The notes under the pieces: model-generated | What the model was told of the DNA's origin: nothing | The model's input: the letters and a program-made list of their open reading frames with translations, nothing else | Databases searched by the model: none | Source: Proteinivorax tanatarense | Lineage (GTDB): Bacteria > Bacillota > Proteinivoracia > Proteinivoracales > Proteinivoracaceae | Reading direction: 5' to 3' | DNA length: 64,000 nt | NCBI RefSeq assembly: GCF_040267685.1 | Contig: NZ_CP158367.1 | Coordinates: 1 to 64,000 of the forward strand | Translations under genes and position numbers: made by a program | Part shown: positions 15,739 to 23,341 of the stretch, piece by piece | How the letters are laid out: every line of letters starts with the position of its first letter | Position numbering within the stretch: position 1 is the stretch's first letter

Positions 15739-17940
15739 ATGAATTTTAGCCAAGCAGAAAACTTACAACAACTGCCTGAAAAGGTAGTAAAAAGAGACGG
15801 AAGGATGCAAAATTTTCAACCTTCTAAGATAACTGAAGCTATAAATAAAGCTTTTTTAGCGAGTAGAGAGGGAAATTATAATGACTCTCTTATGTTAACT
15901 CAAAAAGTTTTAGGGTCAATTAACACTAAAATGCGCTTGCGGGAAATAAATACCCCCACTATAGATGAAATTCAAGATATGGTTGAGGATATTTTGTTGG
16001 AATCTAAGTTTACAAAATCAGCAAAGGAATATATATCATATCGTAGAAGAAGGGATGATATTAGAGAATCTGGTGGTAAATTTATAAAAGACCTTTCTGA
16101 TATAGTTAAAAGCAAAGACACTGAAAACGCTAATATCAATGGTGATACCGCCATGGGAAAAATGCTTCAGGCTGGTTCAGTGGCAGCAAAACGTCTTTGT
16201 GAAATAAGTCTTAAAAAAGAGCATATTCAGGCCCACAAGGATGGAGACATACATATTCATGACATGAACTTCCTTCCTTTTGGAACAAAGACTTGCCTAC
16301 AGATACCATTAGTAAAGTTATTTGAAAATGGATTTAATACTGGGCATGGTTTTATACGCCCTCCTAAAGATATTAAAACGGCCTCTGCCCTTGTTTGTAT
16401 AATTATGCAAGCAAATCAAAATGAACAACATGGGGGTCAGTCAGTTAAAGCTTTAGATACGGATTTAGCTCCTTATGTAGAGAAGACTAAAGAAAAATAT
16501 ATAAATCTACTTAAAGAATTAGAATATGACAAAGATAAAATGGAAGAAAAAGCATGGGAACTTGCAGAAAAAGATGTTAATCAAGCAATGCAGGGGATAG
16601 TTTATAACTTAAATACTATGCAGTCTAGAGCAGGAGCACAAGTTCCTTTTACAAGTATTAACTTTGGTTTAGATACTACTAGAGCAGGTCGAATGATTAG
16701 TAAGCATCTTCTTATTAACTTTGAAAATGGTTTAGGAAAGGGCGAAAGCCCTATGTTTCCAAATTTAATTTTTTCAATGGCTAAAGGAGTAAATAAGGAA
16801 CCTGAAGATCCTAACTATGATTTAAGAAGGCTTTCGCATAGAGTGTCATGTAAAAGGTTATTTCCTAACTACTCTAATCAAGATTCGAGTTTTAACAAAC
16901 CTTTTTACAGAAGGGAAAAAAATCCTCAGGTTGTTGGTTATATGGGATGTAGGACAAGGGTTATATCCAATGTATGTGGAGAAGAAGTCACTGATGGCAG
17001 AGGAAATCTTTCTTTTACATCAATAAATTTACCTAGAATAGCAATAGAGGCAGATAAAAACATAGACACATTTTTTCACTTATTAAAAGAAAAATTTTTA
17101 ATGGTTCGAAATCAGCTTTTAGAAAGATATGAAATTCAAAAGAATAAAAAAGTTAAAGAGTTTCCATTTCTTTTGGGTCAAAAACTCTATCATAATTCAG
17201 ACCATTTAAATCCCGAAGATACTATTGAGGATGCTATCAAAAATGGTACTTTATCTATCGGCTTTATAGGCCTTGCAGAAGCTCTTGTGGCTTTGACTGG
17301 AATGCATCATGGAGAATGTGATGATGCTCAAAAACTTGGAGTAAAAATTATAAGTACATTAGATGCTTGGTGTAAAGCAGAATCACAAAAATATAGTCTT
17401 AATTTTTCTCTTTTAGCAACACCAGCAGAGGGCCTATCTAGTAGGTTTGTTGAAATGGATAGAAAACGCTTTGGAGTTCAAGAAGGAATCACAGATAAAG
17501 AGTGGTACACAAACTCATTCCATATTCCAGTGGAATATAATATTCCTGCTCATAAAAAGATAGAAGTTGAGTCAATTTATAATCAGTACACACCTGCAGG
17601 CCATATAAATTATGTAGAATTGGATAATGCTCCTACTGGAAATCTAGACGCTTTTGAACAACTAGTAAATGCTGCTTTTGATAATGATTGTGGTTATTTT
17701 AGTGTTAATTTCCCAGTAGATCAGTGTATGGGTGATGATTGTTCATATATTGGAATTATAGGTGAGGAAGGTTGTCCAAAATGCAAATCAAAGAGAGTAA
17801 GAAGAATTAGAAGAGTAACTGGATACCTAGGTATCTATGAGGAAAGTAGTGAGAATGGGGAAAAAAGCTCATTTTTTAATAATGGAAAATATAATGAGAC
17901 AAAAAATAGAGTAGCTCATTTGGCCAACTTCAAAAACTAA
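15739..17940 (+). CDS. nrdD: Anaerobic (class III) ribonucleoside-triphosphate reductase
   Basis: Makes deoxynucleotides without oxygen using a glycyl radical. The 733-residue protein starts with an ATP-cone (VVKRDGRMQNFQPSKITEAI, residues about 13-100). The C-terminus has the four-cysteine zinc site, of which CPKC is plain, and the radical loop RRVTGYLG with Gly695. Together with nrdG it forms a complete class III system; the window also carries a class II enzyme gene (nrdJ), so the cell probably uses both. Confidence 0.97.
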   Translation: MNFSQAENLQQLPEKVVKRDGRMQNFQPSKITEAINKAFLASREGNYNDSLMLTQKVLGSINTKMRLREINTPTIDEIQDMVEDILLESKFTKSAKEYISYRRRRDDIRESGGKFIKDLSDIVKSKDTENANINGDTAMGKMLQAGSVAAKRLCEISLKKEHIQAHKDGDIHIHDMNFLPFGTKTCLQIPLVKLFENGFNTGHGFIRPPKDIKTASALVCIIMQANQNEQHGGQSVKALDTDLAPYVEKTKEKYINLLKELEYDKDKMEEKAWELAEKDVNQAMQGIVYNLNTMQSRAGAQVPFTSINFGLDTTRAGRMISKHLLINFENGLGKGESPMFPNLIFSMAKGVNKEPEDPNYDLRRLSHRVSCKRLFPNYSNQDSSFNKPFYRREKNPQVVGYMGCRTRVISNVCGEEVTDGRGNLSFTSINLPRIAIEADKNIDTFFHLLKEKFLMVRNQLLERYEIQKNKKVKEFPFLLGQKLYHNSDHLNPEDTIEDAIKNGTLSIGFIGLAEALVALTGMHHGECDDAQKLGVKIISTLDAWCKAESQKYSLNFSLLATPAEGLSSRFVEMDRKRFGVQEGITDKEWYTNSFHIPVEYNIPAHKKIEVESIYNQYTPAGHINYVELDNAPTGNLDAFEQLVNAAFDNDCGYFSVNFPVDQCMGDDCSYIGIIGEEGCPKCKSKRVRRIRRVTGYLGIYEESSENGEKSSFFNNGKYNETKNRVAHLANFKN

Positions 17941-17950
17941 ATAACAACTA

Positions 17951-17987
17951 ACTCTTCTCTTATTTTACTAAGGGGAGAGTTTTTTTG
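17951..17987 (+). terminator. Terminator behind nrdD
   Basis: ACTCTTCTCT pairs with AGGGGAGAGT (with G-U pairs) and is followed by seven T. It isolates nrdGD from the Ku operon. Confidence 0.85.
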
Positions 17988-18061
17988 TATGTTAAATCAG
18001 TAGAATAGCTATGAATATATGTATTAAGATTAGTAAATTATAATACAAAGGAGTGATAAGA

Positions 18062-18877
18062 TTGAGAACTATGTGGAAAGGTGCAGTTAGTTTTGGTTTA
18101 GTGAATGTTCCTATAAAAATGTTTACGGCTACTGAAAATAAATCAGTGAGGTTTAGAAACTTACACAAGGAGTGTAACACTCCGATAAAATATCAAAGAG
18201 TTTGCCCCAATTGCGATCGAGAAGTAGATAATGAAGAAATCGTAAGAGGTTACGAGTATCAAAAAGGCTCATTTGTTGTAGTCGAAGATGAAGATTTAGA
18301 AACTATTCCTAATGAAACGACAAAATCTATAGATATTATGGATTTTGTTAATTTAAAAGATATTGATCCAGTTTTTTTTGATAAAACCTATTATTTAGCT
18401 CCAGAAGAAACAGGAAAAAAAGCATATAACCTTTTGACAAATGCACTATCAAAAACGAAAAGGGTAGCTGTAGCAAAAGTAGTAATAAGATCAAAAGAGT
18501 CATTAGTTGCAATAAGGGTTTTTAAGGAAGCTTTAGTATTAGAGACAATGTATTTCCCCGATGAAGTTAGAAATGTAAAAGAGGTTCCTGGAGTGGGAGA
18601 AAAAGTAAATGTATCTGATAATGAATTAGATATGGCTAAAGAACTGATAGAAAATCTATCTGCGAAGTTTGATCCAGAAAAATATACAGATGAATATAGG
18701 ACACAGTTAATGAGACTTATTGAACAAAAAATACAAGGTAAAGAAATTGCTCAACCTAAAGCAAAAAGAGATGATAGCGTTGTTGATTTAATGGAAGCTT
18801 TAGAAAGTAGCTTAAACGCAGTTAAAAAAGAAACGTTAAAACCAAATAAAAAGTCAAGGAAAAAGAAGACTGGATAA
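18062..18877 (+). CDS. ku: Ku protein, non-homologous end joining
   Basis: Bacterial Ku forms a homodimeric ring on double-strand ends and recruits LigD. The protein opens with RTMWKGAVSFGLVNVPIKM, the hallmark start of the family, and is about 271 residues, with a lysine-rich tail (KKSRKKKTG) common in Ku. The TTG at 18062 lies 8 nt from AAGGAG; a GTG at 18053 falls inside that RBS. It is followed after 1 bp by the ligase gene, so the three NHEJ genes form one transcript. Confidence 0.95.
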   Translation: MRTMWKGAVSFGLVNVPIKMFTATENKSVRFRNLHKECNTPIKYQRVCPNCDREVDNEEIVRGYEYQKGSFVVVEDEDLETIPNETTKSIDIMDFVNLKDIDPVFFDKTYYLAPEETGKKAYNLLTNALSKTKRVAVAKVVIRSKESLVAIRVFKEALVLETMYFPDEVRNVKEVPGVGEKVNVSDNELDMAKELIENLSAKFDPEKYTDEYRTQLMRLIEQKIQGKEIAQPKAKRDDSVVDLMEALESSLNAVKKETLKPNKKSRKKKTG

Positions 18878-18878
18878 A

Positions 18879-19778
18879 ATGAAGAAAATTACTCCTATGG
18901 AACCTATGTTAAAAGAAAAATTAGTTAACAATGAGGACAATATATATCAAGTAAAGTGGGATGGTATACGAATATTGACTTATCATGATAGTAAAGGATT
19001 TACCGTTGCCACAAGGAAAGGAAAAGATAAAACAAACACTTTTCCAGAATTAAAAGAGCTTAAAAAAATATCAGCTTCTTTCATCCTAGATGGAGAAGTA
19101 GTAATAATTGAAAATGGTGTTAATGATTTTTCTAAGATATTGACCAGAAATCAGATGATAAACAAAAATAACATCGAACTAACATCTAAAAAACAACCTG
19201 TAAGTTATATGGTTTTCGATATTCTATTTTTAAATGGAGAGTGGTTGAATGATTTTTCATTTATACAAAGGCATGGAATACTAAAAGATGTTTTATCTGA
19301 CATTAAACAAACACATATTAATGTGTGTAAAAACTATAGTGATGGTGAGAAATTATTTGAAGCTACAAAAACCCAAAAATTAGAGGGAATTATAGAAAAA
19401 GTTAAAGATAGTAAATATGTTTTTAAAAAAAGTATGAGTTGGAAAAAGTACAAACACACAATAGACATTGAAGCATATGTAGGAGGAATACTTGTTAAAG
19501 ATAAAGTTTTGTCATCATTAGCTATAGGAGTTAAGGATGGTACCAAACTTAGGTATATTGGAAACGTAGGTATTGGTATAAACAACCAGAATACCAAAGA
19601 AATAATATCTTTTGCTACAAAAAATATAGAGAATAAAAACCCTTTTATTAATCAAAATATAAAAAATCATATTTTTTTAAAGCCAAAATTGAAAGTTAAT
19701 ATAGAATTTCTACAATGGACCTCACAAAAGACCATGAGATCTCCAGTACTAAGGGGAGTTATAAAGGAGCTTTATTAA
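18879..19778 (+). CDS. LigD-type ATP-dependent DNA ligase (stand-alone)
   Basis: A 299-residue ligase equal to the LIG domain of LigD. Motif I KWDGIR carries the adenylated lysine (about residue 27). LDGEVV (motif III), EGIIEK (motif IV) and SWKKYK (motif V) follow, and the C-terminal third is an OB fold. There are no POL or nuclease domains in the chain; the POL domain is the next gene, overlapping by 1 nt. It would seal ends held by Ku. In many bacteria these domains are fused; split forms are known, and I cannot tell whether this one is ancestral. Confidence 0.93.
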   Translation: MKKITPMEPMLKEKLVNNEDNIYQVKWDGIRILTYHDSKGFTVATRKGKDKTNTFPELKELKKISASFILDGEVVIIENGVNDFSKILTRNQMINKNNIELTSKKQPVSYMVFDILFLNGEWLNDFSFIQRHGILKDVLSDIKQTHINVCKNYSDGEKLFEATKTQKLEGIIEKVKDSKYVFKKSMSWKKYKHTIDIEAYVGGILVKDKVLSSLAIGVKDGTKLRYIGNVGIGINNQNTKEIISFATKNIENKNPFINQNIKNHIFLKPKLKVNIEFLQWTSQKTMRSPVLRGVIKELY

Positions 19779-20602
19779 TGAGTTATTTGTTGATTGGAGA
19801 TAGGAAGGTTAGGATAACAAGTTTAGAAAAATTTTATGACAAAAATAATATGATTACAAAAAAAGATTGCATAAATTACTACATAAAAATTTTTCCTTAT
19901 ATTAAACCATTTATTGAAAACAGACCTGTTTCATTAAAAAGGTTTCCTAATGGATTTGATAAAAAAGGTTTTTATCAAAAAAATATAGATGAAAATTTTC
20001 CTAGCTGGATTAAATTTATTAAAAGAAAAGGTGTGGAGAAATACCCTTTGATCAATGATTTAGAAAGTTTTATTTATTTAGTCAACCTAGGCACAATTGA
20101 ATTTCATCCATGGATGTCAACATTAGATAATCTAGACTCTCCCCAGTATGGGGTTTTTGATATAGATCCTATGAAAAGGTTTACCTTTTTAGAAGTTACT
20201 AAAGTAGCTAAAACAATTTACTCAGTTTTGGAAATATTAAACCTAAAGTCTGTTGCTAAGCTATCTGGTTCTACTGGCATACAAATATTTCTACCGGTAA
20301 AAAAAGGCTATAGTTATAATAGGGTTAGAGAATTTATCAGAAAGGTTTCAGTTATAGTTAATAATAAACTAGGTGATATTACCACTATGGTAAGAAAAAG
20401 AGAATATCGAGAAGAAAAAATTTACTTGGACTTTCTCCAAAATGTTAAAGGTCAAACTATAGTAGCTCCTTTTAGCTTAAGGCCGATTAATGGTGCTCCA
20501 ATTTCTATGCCTATCTCATGGAAAAGAATATTAGAAACTAGTAATATACGAAGTGCACAGCAGTATAATATAAAAAATATCACTTTTGTAACTGGCAAGT
20601 AG
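19778..20602 (+). CDS. LigD-type polymerase/primase (stand-alone POL domain)
   Basis: A 274-residue archaeo-eukaryotic primase-fold enzyme that fills gaps with (ribo)nucleotides during NHEJ. The metal-binding DID of VFDIDP and the YLDFLQN aspartate are present, followed by APFSLR and GAPISMP. In SGSTGIQIFLP a glutamine (codon 20282-20284) is found where several LigD POL domains have histidine. The ATG overlaps the ligase stop (TAATG) with AAAGGAG upstream; a longer frame to 19715 is rejected. The stop lies 3 bp before the IS21 end, so the insertion may have altered the 3' end of the gene or operon. Confidence 0.9.
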   Translation: MSYLLIGDRKVRITSLEKFYDKNNMITKKDCINYYIKIFPYIKPFIENRPVSLKRFPNGFDKKGFYQKNIDENFPSWIKFIKRKGVEKYPLINDLESFIYLVNLGTIEFHPWMSTLDNLDSPQYGVFDIDPMKRFTFLEVTKVAKTIYSVLEILNLKSVAKLSGSTGIQIFLPVKKGYSYNRVREFIRKVSVIVNNKLGDITTMVRKREYREEKIYLDFLQNVKGQTIVAPFSLRPINGAPISMPISWKRILETSNIRSAQQYNIKNITFVTGK

Positions 20603-20647
20603 AATTGGAGAAATTTTGGCAATTAATTTTCCCTATCCTTTTTCCAG

Positions 20648-21409
20648 TTAAAACCTAGAATTTTCTTCAAAAAATGATTCTCTGTGTGCTAATCTATAAC
20701 TTTTACCTGACATATTAAATAACTCACATCTATGAGTGATTCTATCTAAAACAGCTGTAGTTAAAGCTGGGTCACCCAATAGTTCAGTCCAGTCTTCTAG
20801 ACCTTTATTTGAGGTAATAATAAGTGATGCTTGTTCATGAAGTGCCGTTATGAGTTGGAAAAACAGGTTAGACTCTTCCCTAGATATCGGCAAGTAACCT
20901 AGTTCATCGATGATTAGTAAGCTAGAGGACAAAACCTTATTTATTTTGCCTTTACTTTTTCTTGATATCTCTTGGGTTTTTAAACAGTGCATAAGGTCGT
21001 TCATAGTAACAAAGCTAACCTTGTACCCCATCTCAACAGCCCTGTAGCCTAGTGCTATTGCTAAGTGAGTTTTACCGACCCCAGGAGGGCCCAAAAAAAT
21101 TAAATTATACATACGGTCTATCCATTCCAATTCCGATAAACTGTTAACTTGTCTTTGAGTTATGGACTTTTGAAAATCTAAATCAAAATCTTCTATAATT
21201 TTAAGTGTAGGAAAACCAGCGTTTTTTAGCCTTCTTGCCTGTGCTTTTTCTTCTTTTAGTTTCATTTCTTCCTGAAGTATGTTTAACAAAAATTGCTGAT
21301 ATGAAATGCTTTTTCCATCTGCATCTTGAACGACTTGAGAAGCGTTTGTATTTAAGTAGTCAAGCTTTAATTTTTTAGCATTTTCTTTGATTAGCTCCAA
21401 TTTCTCCAC
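20648..21409 (-). CDS. istB: IS21 ATPase IstB
   Basis: An AAA+ ATPase of 253 residues that activates the IstA transposase and helps choose targets. Walker A GPPGVGKTHLA and Walker B LLIIDELGYLP are present. It starts at GTG inside the end of istA (35-nt overlap), the usual coupled arrangement. Confidence 0.95.
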   Translation of the reverse strand: MEKLELIKENAKKLKLDYLNTNASQVVQDADGKSISYQQFLLNILQEEMKLKEEKAQARRLKNAGFPTLKIIEDFDLDFQKSITQRQVNSLSELEWIDRMYNLIFLGPPGVGKTHLAIALGYRAVEMGYKVSFVTMNDLMHCLKTQEISRKSKGKINKVLSSSLLIIDELGYLPISREESNLFFQLITALHEQASLIITSNKGLEDWTELLGDPALTTAVLDRITHRCELFNMSGKSYRLAHRESFFEENSRF

Positions 21410-22964
21410 TGTGACTGTCCCCTTTCAAAGAATTAGTATACTCTTCAATACTTCTTATTTCAGGCTTTAAATCCTGATACTTTGAAGGGGTAGAAATGTC
21501 TGCCTTAAAGTACTTTTTATTAAGTTGTCGTTTTTCTTCCTCCTTAAAGTATTGGATTGTATCCTTAAGCATGCCAGCGCTGTAGAGTTTTCTTTCAACG
21601 CAGTAATCAATAGCTTTTTGTACAAGTGACGGGTTTTCAGATGTCACTGTTTTAATTATTAGGTTAGATTGATCTTTAAAGTATCTAGATTTTTCAGCCC
21701 TAATGATATCAACAAACGTTATTGCCTTATCAGTTTCTCCTAAACTTTTTAAAACTTTCTCACGCATTTCGTCGCAACTGTACTTTCTTGATTTTTGCCT
21801 ATCTGGGTGGTCTATTGTTACTAGCTGACCTTTTCCTTTAGCAATTTTATGTGTGATAATCAACTCATTAGTATCTTTATCAATTATTTCGATACAATCT
21901 TTTTTAACTGATAAATTAACTTCTTTACCTGGTGAATAAGTCCCTATGGGTACTTGATATCTGTTTTGTTTGTAAAATACTGTATTGTTTTTTCTTACTA
22001 GATAGGTTAAAATTTTAGTATCAGTTGATTCAGCAAAGAGGGTAGGTATTGGCATTAAGTGTTCCTTTTCCAGAGCAAACACTTCTGCCGGTACCTTCTT
22101 TGTTGTTTCATGGACTTTTTTATTGCCGGTTCTTTCTAGCCATTTTAGATTATCATCATTAAAGGATTCAATATCTACAAATTTTCTATGTTTAGCGAAG
22201 TTATTCTTGGCATACTTTACTACAGCTTCTACTTTGCCTTTGCTTTCAGGATCAGCCTTTCTGCAAAGGTACACTTTAAACTTAAGAGAGTTAAGATAAT
22301 TTTGAAATCCTTCGGTATATAATATATCTCCATTGTTTTCAGAAACTACTAGTACTTTATCTTGATCATAAACTATCTCTTTGGGTCTGCCGCCAAAGTA
22401 CTCAAAAGCTTTGTTGTGGGCTTTGATGAAACTTGATGTTGTAAATGGCTTGTCCGACCACCATACGAACTTGTATCTTGAATGGGATAAAACCATTCCA
22501 AAACAATATGCTTTTACTCTTTTATTATCATGTGTCTTAAGCCATATCTCTCCTAGATCAACTTGAGCTTGATACCCCATAGGAAGATTTTCTATTTCTT
22601 CATACTGCCTAACTGATGTCACTTTGGGCAAGTCATATTCTTTTCTAAGCTTGTTTACATAGAGCCTTAGAGTTCTTTCCTTAAAATCTAGCTCACCATG
22701 TTTTTCTAAAAGCCAATCATAAATCTGAGCGGCTGACATATCTCGGTATTCTTTAATCCATTCTAAAATTTGCTTTTTGTATTTATCCACCTTCTTTCTC
22801 CGTGATTGAGCTGTATTATGGAGCTCTGAAAACTCATCAAACTCCATATCCCAGTACTTTGATACGGTCTTGTAGTCAATCTCTAGTAGCCTTGCAACTT
22901 GGGATTTATTTAATCCCCTAGACCTATTTTCTTTAATTTTGGCAAACATATCCCACCTCTTCAA
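21375..22964 (-). CDS. istA: IS21 transposase IstA
   Basis: A 529-residue DDE transposase. An N-terminal helix-turn-helix (LNKSQVARLLEIDYKTVSKY) is followed by the catalytic residues in QVDLGEIWL (Asp), IVYDQDKV (Asp) and KGKVEAVVKYAKNNF (Glu). Length is normal and the frame is open throughout, so the element could still be mobile. The first Met codons are close together (residues 1 and 6), so the exact start is uncertain. Confidence 0.95.
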   Translation of the reverse strand: MKRWDMFAKIKENRSRGLNKSQVARLLEIDYKTVSKYWDMEFDEFSELHNTAQSRRKKVDKYKKQILEWIKEYRDMSAAQIYDWLLEKHGELDFKERTLRLYVNKLRKEYDLPKVTSVRQYEEIENLPMGYQAQVDLGEIWLKTHDNKRVKAYCFGMVLSHSRYKFVWWSDKPFTTSSFIKAHNKAFEYFGGRPKEIVYDQDKVLVVSENNGDILYTEGFQNYLNSLKFKVYLCRKADPESKGKVEAVVKYAKNNFAKHRKFVDIESFNDDNLKWLERTGNKKVHETTKKVPAEVFALEKEHLMPIPTLFAESTDTKILTYLVRKNNTVFYKQNRYQVPIGTYSPGKEVNLSVKKDCIEIIDKDTNELIITHKIAKGKGQLVTIDHPDRQKSRKYSCDEMREKVLKSLGETDKAITFVDIIRAEKSRYFKDQSNLIIKTVTSENPSLVQKAIDYCVERKLYSAGMLKDTIQYFKEEEKRQLNKKYFKADISTPSKYQDLKPEIRSIEEYTNSLKGDSHSGEIGANQRKC

Positions 22965-23072
22965 TTCTCATACCTCCTCTGATAAATTAACTCTTTAATT
23001 TTATCAGAAGGGGTATTTTTTTAGTAGATAACTGGAAAAAATTCTCCGTTTCTATTTGCCAAAATCTCTCCA

Positions 23073-23195
23073 TTTTAGTTTACCATTTACAACTTTAGAT
23101 AAAATAGAGAAAAGCTATAAATTATTTTTAGAAATACTTTTAGAAGATCAAGGTATTGATGAAGCAGAAGAAGCAATTTCTAAAATATTAAAATA
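23073..23195 (+). pseudogene. Orphan 3' end of an unidentified gene next to IS21
   Basis: Right behind the IS end one frame reads about 40 codons to a TAG at 23193-23195 without a start or RBS of its own. The peptide is helical and acidic (LLEDQGIDEAEEAISKILK at its end). It looks like the tail of a gene cut by the element. It does not clearly continue the POL gene on the other side, and I do not recognise it. The 146 bp from here to the EF-G paralogue holds nothing else I can name. Confidence 0.4.
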
Positions 23196-23341
23196 GTCCA
23201 AAAAGAAGGAATTGAACATAAAATCACGAAATAATACATAAAATTTTTTTTAAATAAAACTTTCTAAATATTAAAATTATGTAAAAGGAGGACGGAATTT
23301 TATAATAGAGTAGTAAAAAACTAGCTAAGGAGGAGATTGTT

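Larger units (their letters stand above)
20606..23072 (-). mobile_element. IS21-family insertion sequence
   Basis: A 2467-bp element with istA and istB on the minus strand. Its imperfect terminal inverted repeats begin TGGAGAAATTTTGGCAA on the left and, as reverse complement, TGGAGAGATTTTGGCAA on the right, ending in the TG...CA typical of IS21. A second block of similarity (TTTTTCCAGTT) lies further inside both ends. No convincing target duplication was found in the flanks, which suggests an old insertion or flank change. Both genes look intact. Confidence 0.9.

Noticed and set aside
20596-23082. Target-site duplication for the IS21 element
   Set aside because: The bases beside the two ends do not match over 4-8 bp with the termini I see, so none is annotated.
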